From Mariniphaga anaerophila (GTDB taxonomy: Bacteria > Bacteroidota > Bacteroidia > Bacteroidales > Prolixibacteraceae), in contig NZ_FQUM01000002.1 of NCBI RefSeq assembly GCF_900129025.1, forward strand, positions 248,001-312,000: a DNA stretch of 64,000 nt, written 5' to 3'. A program made the position numbers and the translations under genes. Positions 26,807 to 35,469 of the stretch are shown here, one piece after another (the first letter of the stretch is position 1; every line of letters begins with the position of its first letter). The notes beneath the pieces were generated by a model. It searched no databases. It was given only the letters and a program-made list of their open reading frames with translations, and had not been told where the DNA came from.

Positions 26807-26836
26807 AAGCCGCTTCGCAGTATAGCGAAACGGCTT
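26807..26836 (-). terminator. Riboswitch-controlled intrinsic terminator
   Basis: On the minus strand, arms 26831-26836/26807-26812 (AAGCCG with CGGCTT) and 26825-26829/26814-26818 pair with one internal C/A mismatch around a six-base loop. A run of six U residues follows (26803-26808). It lies between the TPP aptamer and the methyltransferase start, as expected for transcriptional control. Confidence 0.85.
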
Positions 26837-26871
26837 GTATCCTAATTTATTATAAAATTCAAATGCACTCT

Positions 26872-26953
26872 TCGTTTCCCTCCGCTGTCATTATACATAT
26901 CAGGTTTCAGGGTATAATCTCAGCCTGCTTTTTGCAACAGACACCCCTAACGA
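26872..26953 (-). ncRNA. TPP (THI-box) riboswitch aptamer
   Basis: Minus-strand sequence carries the THI-box landmarks in order: GGGGTGTCTG, GGCTGAGATTATACCC, a GAAACCTGAT segment, then ATAATGACAGCGGAGGGAAACG. These are the conserved P2/P3/P4/P5 elements that bind thiamin diphosphate. A terminator hairpin follows 36 bases downstream. Genes below it are a methyltransferase and five thiamin salvage genes. Confidence 0.95.
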
Positions 26954-26960
26954 GAAGGTG

Positions 26961-26994
26961 TAAAAGTATTATTTTTTTGCGAAAGAAGAACAAA
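26961..26994 (-). promoter_or_regulatory. Possible promoter of the thiamin riboswitch operon
   Basis: Minus-strand TACTTTTA (26961-26968) matches TAnnTTTG except the last base, with a TTTG (26991-26994) 22 bases upstream in the -33 position. It sits just before the aptamer. Spacing is slightly long, so this is a weak call. Confidence 0.3.
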
Positions 26995-27051
26995 ACCTCA
27001 GCAAAGAGGCCGGCGCATGTAAAGAATTTACGGTGTTGTATTCACAAAAAA

Positions 27052-27075
27052 GGAGTTCCCCGAAAAGAGAACTCC
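27052..27075 (-). terminator. Terminator after the OmpA-family lipoprotein gene
   Basis: Arms GGAGTTC (27052-27058) and GAACTCC (27069-27075) pair perfectly around a ten-base loop, followed on the minus strand by TTTTTTG. It lies about 90 bases after the stop of the gene at 27165. Confidence 0.85.
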
Positions 27076-27164
27076 ACCTTTTAATTGTATGAGATTTATT
27101 TGTTAACTACCTGATTTTTCAGGAGTAGTTAAGCTTCTCTATTGGAACGTAAATTCGAAAAAAA

Positions 27165-27851
27165 CTAGTTTTCGCCTGCTTCTTGTTTTGCGGCATTAAT
27201 CATGTCTTCGTTGGCAGTAATGGTGAATTCTACCCTGCGATTTTGCGCTTTTCCTTCTTTTGTATCGTTTGAAACCCGTGGTTCAGATTCGCCCATCCCC
27301 ACAGAATTTAACCGTGCGTCTGCAATTCCGTTTGATGTTAAGAAGCGAACAACAGATGCCGCTCTTTTTTCTGACAATGTCTGGTTGTATGCTTCGCTGC
27401 CATCGCTGTCGGTATGTCCGCTGATCATTATGTCGGTATCGGCGTATCTGCTGAGTATTTCCACTAATTTATTGAGGTTGGTCTGGGCTTCGCTTGTTAA
27501 GTCAGAGCTGTCAAATTCGAAGCGGACATCGGCGTTTTCATCCAAAATCAACTGTATTCCTTCTTCGCTGCGTATTACTTCTGCTCCCGGCATAACCGTT
27601 TCAATTTCTTCGGCCTGCTTGTCCATTTTGTGCCCAATAATTGCACCTGCTCCACCACCAACAGCAGCGCCAACCAATGCTCCTGCGGCTCTGTTGTCTT
27701 TTCCGCCTATTAAATATCCCAATGCGGCTCCGGCAGCAGCGCCAATGCCGGTTCCTTTTTGTGAACTGTTTGCATTCTGAATGGATGTGCAACTATTTAA
27801 AAACAGGCTGGAAATGAACAGCCCAAGTACTAAAATTGTAATGTGTTTCAT
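27165..27851 (-). CDS. OmpA-family lipoprotein with glycine-zipper segment (YiaD-like)
   Basis: 228 aa. Lipoprotein signal with lipobox LNSC (C21); glycine-zipper repeats (about 33-73; GIGAAAGAALGYLIGG, GAAVGGGAGAIIGHKM); OmpA peptidoglycan-binding domain (about 105-210; FEFDSSDLTSEAQTNL, ISGHTDSDGSEAYNQ, NRRVEF). It would tether the outer membrane to peptidoglycan. A 19-base palindrome lies just upstream of its start, and a clear terminator follows. Confidence 0.9.
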   Translation of the reverse strand: MKHITILVLGLFISSLFLNSCTSIQNANSSQKGTGIGAAAGAALGYLIGGKDNRAAGALVGAAVGGGAGAIIGHKMDKQAEEIETVMPGAEVIRSEEGIQLILDENADVRFEFDSSDLTSEAQTNLNKLVEILSRYADTDIMISGHTDSDGSEAYNQTLSEKRAASVVRFLTSNGIADARLNSVGMGESEPRVSNDTKEGKAQNRRVEFTITANEDMINAAKQEAGEN

Positions 27852-27865
27852 CTGTTTTAATTTTT

Positions 27866-27884
27866 AATGATAATTGCTATCATT
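27866..27884. promoter_or_regulatory. 19-base palindrome upstream of the OmpA-family gene
   Basis: AATGATAATTGCTATCATT has perfect 7-bp arms and a 5-base spacer, 15 bases upstream of the ATG at 27851. Size and AT-rich arms resemble Fur-type boxes. No U-run follows on the minus strand, so it is more likely an operator than a terminator of the preceding lipocalin-like gene. Confidence 0.4.
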
Positions 27885-27917
27885 TTTGTGTGATTTTTTT
27901 TCGTTTCGCTTCGTGAG

Positions 27918-28394
27918 TTATTCCTGATTTTTTACAAACTGATAATAAATAGTAATGGTACTGCCTTCTAATATGGCGTTCTGTGCCAAAAAGAATTCAG
28001 ACTCCGATTCAGAAATCAGCTTTAATTCGTAGCCGGCTTTTACATCTTTGGCCTTCATTCCTTCCGGAATAAATTTCCATAGGAAGGAAATTTCGTCGCC
28101 ATTGTCTTTCATAAACCATTTGATGGAATGAGTTGAGTCGTCGCAACTACCATTGTTAAAACGGTATGTCCCCGAATTGTTGTTGCTCACGAAGTTCCAA
28201 CTGCTGTTTTCAAAACAACTTGGAGATGCCTGGTTAAACAAGGTTTTGATGGAAACAGTATTTCCACGGTCTGTTGAAACCGAGGAAAGAGTCCAACTTC
28301 CTTTGAGCCCTCTTTGTGAGGTTCGCACTTGTTTTGTTGTACTGCATGCCGCAAACATTAAGAACAGCGACAGAAGAATTAAGTTAATTTTCAT
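27918..28394 (-). CDS. Lipocalin-like lipoprotein
   Basis: 158 aa. Lipobox FAAC (C17). The mature protein starts with a GSWTLSSVS block and continues as beta-rich segments (SSWNFVSNNNSGTYRFNNG, SIKWFMKDNGDEISFLWKF, YYQFVKN), the pattern of Bacteroidota lipocalin-like domain lipoproteins. Ligand unknown. It may be co-transcribed with the OmpA-family gene 66 bases downstream. Confidence 0.7.
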   Translation of the reverse strand: MKINLILLSLFLMFAACSTTKQVRTSQRGLKGSWTLSSVSTDRGNTVSIKTLFNQASPSCFENSSWNFVSNNNSGTYRFNNGSCDDSTHSIKWFMKDNGDEISFLWKFIPEGMKAKDVKAGYELKLISESESEFFLAQNAILEGSTITIYYQFVKNQE

Positions 28395-28795
28395 TTTTAA
28401 TTGTTTTAATTGTTTTTGTTTCTTGCTTTGTTTCCTTCTTATATAACAACGAACATCGTGCTCTGGTATTGAGCCGTCAGTAAATTGTTCAAACGCTTTT
28501 TTCTAGAAAATAGAGGTTAAATCAGAAAAGGGTCAATAAGTGTTTTGCCGGCAAATATACTGGATTTTCCCGGATACAACAATATAACTCAGCGGCATTA
28601 GGACGGGGAGTTCTTGTCTTGTTTTAATGTGTTTATATATAGAATGTTATAATTTTATCGGTTTGTTACGCCATTGTGAAAAATTATTTCTTTTAGCACC
28701 AGTCTGTGCTTAGCAGATTCAAATTACTCAACGCATGTTTGAAGAACCCAAGGCAACCCCGCTTTTATTGGAATTGCTTGGCGATTCTATAAAAG
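28395..28795. other. Intergenic region, no gene seen
   Basis: About 400 bases between the terminator of the flavoprotein/sulfatase cluster and the lipocalin-like gene. It probably carries the promoter of the latter, but no clear -7 box was found. A short direct repeat (TTTTAATTG twice, near 28393-28415) lies beside the start. Confidence 0.35.
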
Positions 28796-28835
28796 TAAGA
28801 AGCCGTTTCAAATTGTACTTCGAAACGGCTTCTTA
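28796..28835 (-). terminator. Strong terminator closing the flavoprotein/sulfatase cluster
   Basis: Perfect 14-bp stem (28796-28809 with 28822-28835) and a 12-base loop, 23 bases after the last stop codon of the cluster, with a short CTTTTAT tract beyond it on the minus strand. Confidence 0.85.
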
Positions 28836-28858
28836 TTAAAAGTTCCGGCAATTGTATT

Positions 28859-31800
28859 TTACAATTCTACATCTACTTCTTTTTGGCCCGAAAACATTTG
28901 CAGAACACCGCTTGCATGGCGGTAATAGTGGCCGCGCAGGTCTTTTGAATATTCATTCAGAATCTGATTTCCAACGCCGTTAAAGTCGCCACATTTGTAT
29001 AACGCCCGTCCCAGAATCAGCTCCCGCAACGAGTTGTTTCGGGTTGAAACATCGTTTTTATGAGCAGGAGTTAATCGTTTTGCTGTTTTTATATCGGGCA
29101 TGGAATGCCCGCGAACGCCCGGCATTTCGAGAATTCTGAAAATTGGTTCAGCACCTCTGTGGTCGCCAATGGTTTCCAACGCAATGGCCACTGCCCTGAA
29201 ATGAGAGAAGTGGCTTTCTGGCGTTAGTTTTTCCATCAGGCGGATCACAGCGGGCAATACCTCTTTTCGTTTTGTCCTTCCTGCTGCAATAATCAGGCTG
29301 TCGAGGTAACTGATGCTGCGCCCGAACTGTCCCATTCCGGTGTAATTCCATCCTTCGTCCCAGTCGTCGTATTCATTCAGTGCGTCAATTAGTTCCTGCC
29401 ATCCCGTTGGTTCGCCCAACATTCCTAAAATACGCGCATAAACCAGTTTCTCCGCTTTGTTTTGTGTGAGGTGGAACTGGTCATTCAGCGCCGAAATTCC
29501 CCGTTCTTTATCCCAGAGTATGGTTTCCAGCCCGTCCAGATCGTTTACCACTGATTTTGCTGCCTGTTGAATTTTTTCGTACGAAGGCGGGTAATTGTCC
29601 ACATCGGTTAGCACATGCTCGGGCAGACTGCCGATTTTCACCAGCTCTTTCTGGAGCGCTTTAATATCGACGTAACGTATTTTTTTGTTATCCAGTTTTG
29701 CCCAGGCTGCGGCAATTCCCACTGCGTAACCCTGATTTTGCAGGCAGGGTTGCATGCGGATAACCGGCATGGCATCGCGGTGAGCGCTGGCACCCAGTCC
29801 GGTAACTGCTATTCCTTCGAGCCCTTTGGGAAGCAGCGACCTGAACGGAACAAAAGCCAGAACATCTACTCCGCTGTGAGCCGGAGGTTTTAGTGAGAAG
29901 AACGGGTCTTCGGTAAAACCGTGTGTGTCGAAAGAACTCAAGTGGGCAGAAATGGTGTCAGGATAAGTACGGCCGTTGTACACGTCGAGCACTCCCACCG
30001 TAAAATCGCCAATCATGCGACGGCGTTCGCGGGTTTGTGGTATTTTTCCAATATCGTATTGGTCTTTGAACTTGTCTTTTGCAACAACAAAAGCGCGCCA
30101 CACGTCCAGCAGGTCAGAATCGTCAATAAAGGTCCAGTCTGTGTTGTTGTAAAAGTCGTCCGGATTTTTGAACGGCAGCCCGGAACCCTGCATGGCAACA
30201 GAAAGCCCGTCGGCATAATGATATTGAGCACCTGCCGCAATGGCGATGTCTGCGCTTCCTGTGGAATCGATTACCGTGTGAGCCAGCACCACGCCTTTTC
30301 CTTCGGGAGTGGCTACTACCACGCCTTTAACCCGGCCGTTTTCGACATACGCGCCACTACCCAGTACACCAAACCAGATGTTTCCTCCGGCATTACGGAT
30401 TTCTTTTCTGAAGTATTCTGTTTTCCAGTCGAATACCCATGCTGCCAGCGACTCTTTTTTCCGCGGATTATCGGGCCCCATGTTTTTAACTCCGAGGTCA
30501 ACAATGTTGGTGTATCCTTCGCGGTATCCGTGGTAATATCGTCCAATCATTCCTAGGGTGCCCATACCACCCATGCCGTGCATGTAATCGAGCACCAGCG
30601 TTTTTGCACCCTGCTGTGCTGCTCCCACGGCAGCTGGTGCACCGGCAGTTCCGCCACCCATTACAACCACGTCGTATGTTCCCAGAACCGGCAGACTGGT
30701 TTCTTCTGCAACAACTTCTCCAATATTCATAGAAGGGCGCAATCCGTCCAGAATTTCACCAACATCTCCGGCAACGAGTTCGCCGCCGCTGATTCCTTTT
30801 ATTTTTGCGTTTTTTGGTATTTCAAGGGTATTTGCCAGCGTGGCAATTTCTTTTCCTATTCGTTCTCCAATCCTAATCATTTTTCCCGGCTGAAGCAGAG
30901 TTTCTGCCGCTTCGTTGCTTAGGTTGGCGCTTCCGCCCAACACAAACAGGTTATCCAGTTTACGGGGCAGGAAAACTTTCAGATTGATATTTTCAGCATC
31001 AACATTTTCGTTGTTCCATCTTTTCTGGCCTACGAGTTTGTCAGGCGGATTTTGGAAAAGCAAGTCGGCCGATTCTACCTGGTCGGCATCCCAGGTTAAA
31101 TCGCGCGCCACCTGTTCTGCCTCAGCAAAAGAGTCCCAGCTTCCGTCTTTCATATCTATCAGAATGGAATATTCGATGGCCTTGTAGCGGATGTCCGACT
31201 CGGAAAAACCACTTCCCTGCGTGGACCCGGTGGATGCAAATTTAATCTGAACCGGAGTTTTGTGAATCATTCCTGAGAGGCCGGGAGCTTCTTTCAGTTT
31301 ATTCCCGACTACCGTAAATTTAAAGTCCTGTTTCCCTGAAGGATAATTGCCAAACTGGGCGCCGGTCATCCGGGCAACCATAGCCCGCGGTGTGGCATCA
31401 ATAATTGTTTTGGCAATAACAGCCTGCCTGCCCGAACGGTTGGATATCACTACTCCGGCGGGCTGTCCGTTTTTGTCGCTTAGTACATCGGTTACATAGC
31501 TGGAGTACAGAAAATCGATATCGTTGTCGATTAGCGCATTGTCGAGTGTACGTTTTACGTGCATAGGCGTGGGAAGCCCGTTGCCGAATATCTCTTTGCC
31601 GAGTTTTGTATTGTAAATGCTCGTGTCGTCAGTCCACAGCCTGAACGTACCGCAAACATCTTCGCCCAAGTAGGGCTCCTGTGCTGCCAGGAATACTTTT
31701 GCACCGGCTTTTTTTGCTTCAACGGCAGCAGCCACCGCAGCCAATGAGCCGCCAATTACTACTACATCGACATTGTATGCTACCGGAATTTTTCGTTCTG

Positions 31801-31915
31801 ATTGGTAGCAGAATTTATTCCGCTCGTTCATGGATTTTCCAAAGGCAAATGCCCCGGGAGTCATAAAAAGGGCAGACCCGGCTGCCGTGGTTTTTATAAA
31901 ATTACGTCGTTTCAT
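28859..31915 (-). CDS. Tat-exported tandem FAD_oxidored flavoprotein with helical-repeat tail
   Basis: About 1018 aa from the ATG at 31915, which opens on a twin-arginine signal (MKRRNFIKTTAAGSALF); a longer start at 31945 adds ten residues. Positions here are from the longer form. The first FAD domain (about 57-380) has VVVIGGSLAAVAAAVEA and the second (about 424-780) VVVMGGGTAGAPAAVGAAQQ, each followed by a GG-rich loop. The last 240 residues are helical and HEAT-like (LVYARILGMLGE, RAVAIALETIGDHRGAEPIF). Both dinucleotide motifs are intact, so two FADs may bind. It closes the cluster and has a paralogue at 38580-41519. Substrate unknown; periplasmic oxidation or reduction of a sugar-like compound is inferred. 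Confidence 0.8.
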   Translation of the reverse strand: MKRRNFIKTTAAGSALFMTPGAFAFGKSMNERNKFCYQSERKIPVAYNVDVVVIGGSLAAVAAAVEAKKAGAKVFLAAQEPYLGEDVCGTFRLWTDDTSIYNTKLGKEIFGNGLPTPMHVKRTLDNALIDNDIDFLYSSYVTDVLSDKNGQPAGVVISNRSGRQAVIAKTIIDATPRAMVARMTGAQFGNYPSGKQDFKFTVVGNKLKEAPGLSGMIHKTPVQIKFASTGSTQGSGFSESDIRYKAIEYSILIDMKDGSWDSFAEAEQVARDLTWDADQVESADLLFQNPPDKLVGQKRWNNENVDAENINLKVFLPRKLDNLFVLGGSANLSNEAAETLLQPGKMIRIGERIGKEIATLANTLEIPKNAKIKGISGGELVAGDVGEILDGLRPSMNIGEVVAEETSLPVLGTYDVVVMGGGTAGAPAAVGAAQQGAKTLVLDYMHGMGGMGTLGMIGRYYHGYREGYTNIVDLGVKNMGPDNPRKKESLAAWVFDWKTEYFRKEIRNAGGNIWFGVLGSGAYVENGRVKGVVVATPEGKGVVLAHTVIDSTGSADIAIAAGAQYHYADGLSVAMQGSGLPFKNPDDFYNNTDWTFIDDSDLLDVWRAFVVAKDKFKDQYDIGKIPQTRERRRMIGDFTVGVLDVYNGRTYPDTISAHLSSFDTHGFTEDPFFSLKPPAHSGVDVLAFVPFRSLLPKGLEGIAVTGLGASAHRDAMPVIRMQPCLQNQGYAVGIAAAWAKLDNKKIRYVDIKALQKELVKIGSLPEHVLTDVDNYPPSYEKIQQAAKSVVNDLDGLETILWDKERGISALNDQFHLTQNKAEKLVYARILGMLGEPTGWQELIDALNEYDDWDEGWNYTGMGQFGRSISYLDSLIIAAGRTKRKEVLPAVIRLMEKLTPESHFSHFRAVAIALETIGDHRGAEPIFRILEMPGVRGHSMPDIKTAKRLTPAHKNDVSTRNNSLRELILGRALYKCGDFNGVGNQILNEYSKDLRGHYYRHASGVLQMFSGQKEVDVEL

Positions 31916-32020
31916 TTTATTGGTATTTTGTTTTCTACAATTCAATCATCGGGTGAGATGAGGGGAAAACAACACATTTATGGTAGTTCTTTTTTGCTGC
32001 TTCTGTCGTGGTAAATGCTA

Positions 32021-33712
32021 TTATTTTATGGCGTCTGCCATTGTGAGAACCTGCCCTTTTTCGAGCAGCAGTTTTTTCAGTTTTTCATATTCTACGTCCT
32101 GCACGGCAATTTTTTCGTCGATGGCCATGCAGGCGGCAACAGCAGCCGATTGTCCTAAAATCATAAACACGGGTTCCATGCGGATGGAGCCAAAAGCAAT
32201 GTGGCTGGCCGATGCACAGACAGGGACGAGCAGGTTTTTGCACTCCACTTTTTTGGGCACCAAAGATCCGTAAGCAATTTCGTACGGGCCGGGCAACCCA
32301 ACTCCGATATCGCCTTCGTTGTGCACGTGCCCTTCTTTAGTAACGTATCGTTGCACATTGTGCGAATCGATGGTGTACGAACCCATCCCAACTGATTCGG
32401 GGGTCGGGGTGCGTTTCAGTAATTCATTTTCGGTCATAATAAATTTGCCCTTCATCCTTCGGGCTTCGCGAATGTACAGTTGGTGCGGCCAGTGTCCGTT
32501 ATCAATGAACTCATCTTTTGGAAGACCCCATTTTTGCATTTCGGTTTGAATTTCTTCCGGCACCCGGGGATCGTTGGCCACAAACCACAGAAGTCCTTTT
32601 TGGTAGGTTTCATGTTCGTTGATGATCTCTTTCCGGCGTTCGTAGCTGGCTTCCGGGTAATCGTAGTTCATCCCGATGTTATCGCTACTAAACGGCCCGT
32701 GGTTGTTGGTATCGGTTTTCCGGTTGGGAATGATGTCGAATTTTTGGAACCACTCACGCCACCCGGCATCAAAAATGCGTACCAGCAACTCGTATTGAGT
32801 TGAATCGTACTTTTCGGGTTTTGGAAAAGGGATGCGGTTGTCGGGATGGTTGGTCATGCACACCCTGAAACAATAGGCCTGCACCCGGTGGTCTCCTTTT
32901 CCTTTTTCTCCCGGAGGATCGGGGCTGATGCGCGGAAGGAGTCCGCTGGAAGCATCTCCCGGAATCTTATACGGATCAACCGGTTTATCGAGCACCATAA
33001 AATGATGCCGGTGGTGATAAACTCCGGTCTGGATACCGTTCCATTCTTCGCCGTAAACGTCTGTCCCTTCGCGCCCTACGTGGTAACTAACACCGGCAGA
33101 TGCCATTAAATCGCCTTCGTAAGTGGCATCCATAAAAACTTTCCCCTCAAATTTTTTTCCTGAAAGGGTAGCAAAAGCAGTGATTCTTCCTTCGGATTTT
33201 TCCACGCCTGCTTCACGGTCGAGCCATTCATCCCGGAACAAACGAATGTTGTTTTCCCTCACCAGTTCTTCAAAAACCTGCTCGGCAATGTGCGGTTCAA
33301 ATATCCACATGGTGCGCATGTTGCCGTCTATCGCCGGAGTTCCCTGCCCGGTATTGCCATATTCTTCTTTTTTCATCCATTTCCATGCCTCTTGCTGCTG
33401 GTAATGGTTGTACACGCGGTGGTAAAAATTCCGGGCCAGTCCGCCAATGGTCTCTTTTTTTCCGGTGTCTGTCCAGCCCAATCCTCCGGCCGTGAGCCCG
33501 CCCAGGTGCGCGTCGGGAGAAACCATAATTACAGATTTGCCCGACTGTGCTACTTCCACGGCTGCAATAACAGCGGCAGAGGTGCCTCCGTAAATAACCA
33601 CGTCGGCTTTGTAAACATTAGGTTGTTTTTTGCACCCCGCAAACAGCACTGCCGAAAGAACAGCAGCGAAAATAGCGGTGTACAAATATCGGGTAATAGG
33701 TTTTGTTTTCAT
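32021..33712 (-). CDS. FAD_oxidored-family lipoprotein
   Basis: 563 aa. Lipoprotein signal with lipobox LFAGC (C27). The FAD-binding start is [19 protein letters not shown], followed by HLGGLTAGGLGWTDTG, the hallmark of PF12831 flavoproteins. Late motifs include [15 protein letters not shown]-like sequence and a C-terminal [20 protein letters not shown]. Membrane-tethered in the periplasm or on the cell surface. It is clearly paralogous to the next gene (33744-35453), sharing nearly all these blocks. Reaction unknown. Confidence 0.82.
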   Translation of the reverse strand: MKTKPITRYLYTAIFAAVLSAVLFAGCKKQPNVYKADVVIYGGTSAAVIAAVEVAQSGKSVIMVSPDAHLGGLTAGGLGWTDTGKKETIGGLARNFYHRVYNHYQQQEAWKWMKKEEYGNTGQGTPAIDGNMRTMWIFEPHIAEQVFEELVRENNIRLFRDEWLDREAGVEKSEGRITAFATLSGKKFEGKVFMDATYEGDLMASAGVSYHVGREGTDVYGEEWNGIQTGVYHHRHHFMVLDKPVDPYKIPGDASSGLLPRISPDPPGEKGKGDHRVQAYCFRVCMTNHPDNRIPFPKPEKYDSTQYELLVRIFDAGWREWFQKFDIIPNRKTDTNNHGPFSSDNIGMNYDYPEASYERRKEIINEHETYQKGLLWFVANDPRVPEEIQTEMQKWGLPKDEFIDNGHWPHQLYIREARRMKGKFIMTENELLKRTPTPESVGMGSYTIDSHNVQRYVTKEGHVHNEGDIGVGLPGPYEIAYGSLVPKKVECKNLLVPVCASASHIAFGSIRMEPVFMILGQSAAVAACMAIDEKIAVQDVEYEKLKKLLLEKGQVLTMADAIK

Positions 33713-33743
33713 TTTATTGGATTTGATAGTTGCTAAAATAGAT

Positions 33744-35453
33744 TTACGGATTGTGGGTGAGTATCTGTTTGTCTTTCAGTAATCTTTCTTTAAGTGAATT
33801 GTAATTTAAGGAATGCACGTCTGTTTTGTTTTCGATGGCCAAAACTGCGGCAGTTGCAGCCGATTGTCCTAAAATCATAAACACGGGTTCCATACGGATG
33901 GATCCAAACGCAATGTGAGTTGAACTTACACAAACCGGAATCAGCAGATTGTTGCACTCATCCTTTTTCGGAACGATTGACCGGTAGCTGATAGGGTAGG
34001 GCGAAAATCCATGTGCTTCTACATTGCCTTCGTTCTGAACAAAACCGTTGGCATCTACATACCGCTGCACCTGGTGCGAGTCCATTCCGTAGGCAGCCAG
34101 ACTTATGGGGTCGTCAACTACTTCAAGTCCCTCGCAGTTTTTTTGGGTCATCACATAATCGCTTATCATTCGCCTGGCTTCCCTGATGTAAAGCTGCTGT
34201 TGCCAGCCGTCTTTCCGTTCGTATTCGTCTTTACATGTTCCCCACTGCGAAACCACGTCTCTTACTTTTTCCGGAATACGCGGATGGTACGCAAGTGTCC
34301 ACATTAATCCCTGCTGATAACTGCGGTGGCGCTCTATAATTTCTTCCCGCTCGTCGTACCCGGCTTCCGGATAATCGTAATTTTGCCCGATGAAGTCGGT
34401 TGAAAAGCCTTTTTGGTTGTTGGTGTCCGTTTTTCGGTTAGGCATTTGTGAATTGATCCACGGCACAAGCGGATCGCCGTAACTGTACATCTCTTCAATC
34501 GGTCCGTCGGCAGCTTCGTAATTTCTGAAAAGGAGTTCGTACTCCAGCTCGTTGTAATTGGCCGGCTTTTTAAACGGGATGCGATTTTCGGGATGGTCAG
34601 TCAGCGTCATGCGAAAACAGTAGGCCTGAATTCCTTTATCGGCGTGCCCGTCAATTCCGGGGCCGCCCTCAACAATAAACGGAAGTAATCCGCTGGACGG
34701 GTCGCCTTTAACAATGTACGGATCAACGCCATCAATAAAATTGTGATGAACGCTGTTCATGGAAACGGTTCTTTTTAAGGTAATTCCGATGTCGTTTGCC
34801 TGAACGCCGTTCAGCGTTTCGCCGTATTCTTTGTTCGACTCGCGGCCGTATGTGTAAGTCACGCCCGAAGTTGCCATTAAATCACCTTCGTAAGTGGCAT
34901 CGATGAACATTTTTCCGCGGTATTTTTCTCCGCTTTCCATTTCAATTTCAACAATTTTTTGCCCTTGCTTTTTTACACCGGTTTTCCGGTTTAACCGTTG
35001 TTTGTATTCTACGTCAATTTCCTCGGCAGCCATCATCTGTTCGTAGACTTTCATTGCAGCCGACGGTTCAAATGTCCACATGGCATCTTCTTCTTTTCGG
35101 TTTCTGCTTTGCCGATACTCGTCCGGTTTTTGCCATTTCCAGTTCTCCGGATTTTCGTAATATTTTTTGATGTTTTGGTAGAACTCCCGGCTAATGCCGC
35201 CGATGGCCTGTTTGTTGCCAATGTCGGTTGCACCAAGGCCACCGGTTGTTAGCCCTCCTATACGCGAAGTTGGCTCAATTACCACTACCGATTTGCCCAT
35301 GCGCGAACTTTGGATAGCGGCGGCAATCCCGGCTGATGTTCCTCCGTAAATTACAATGTCGTATTCCTTTGTTTGCCCCTGGGCATCAAGCTGAAATACT
35401 GATGATGCAATGAATGCAAGAATAATAGTCAGGAAATTTTTAGTAGAAAACAT
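33744..35453 (-). CDS. Sec-exported FAD_oxidored-family flavoprotein
   Basis: 569 aa. Sec signal peptide (about 1-26) and the same architecture as 32021-33712: [15 protein letters not shown] (37-51), [33 protein letters not shown], and [20 protein letters not shown] near the C-terminus. The pair differs in anchoring (soluble here, lipidated there), which suggests different sites or partners rather than simple redundancy. 31 bases separate the two genes. It lies 16 bases after cstA. Confidence 0.82.
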   Translation of the reverse strand: MFSTKNFLTIILAFIASSVFQLDAQGQTKEYDIVIYGGTSAGIAAAIQSSRMGKSVVVIEPTSRIGGLTTGGLGATDIGNKQAIGGISREFYQNIKKYYENPENWKWQKPDEYRQSRNRKEEDAMWTFEPSAAMKVYEQMMAAEEIDVEYKQRLNRKTGVKKQGQKIVEIEMESGEKYRGKMFIDATYEGDLMATSGVTYTYGRESNKEYGETLNGVQANDIGITLKRTVSMNSVHHNFIDGVDPYIVKGDPSSGLLPFIVEGGPGIDGHADKGIQAYCFRMTLTDHPENRIPFKKPANYNELEYELLFRNYEAADGPIEEMYSYGDPLVPWINSQMPNRKTDTNNQKGFSTDFIGQNYDYPEAGYDEREEIIERHRSYQQGLMWTLAYHPRIPEKVRDVVSQWGTCKDEYERKDGWQQQLYIREARRMISDYVMTQKNCEGLEVVDDPISLAAYGMDSHQVQRYVDANGFVQNEGNVEAHGFSPYPISYRSIVPKKDECNNLLIPVCVSSTHIAFGSIRMEPVFMILGQSAATAAVLAIENKTDVHSLNYNSLKERLLKDKQILTHNP

Positions 35454-35469
35454 AGCAATATTTTATTCG

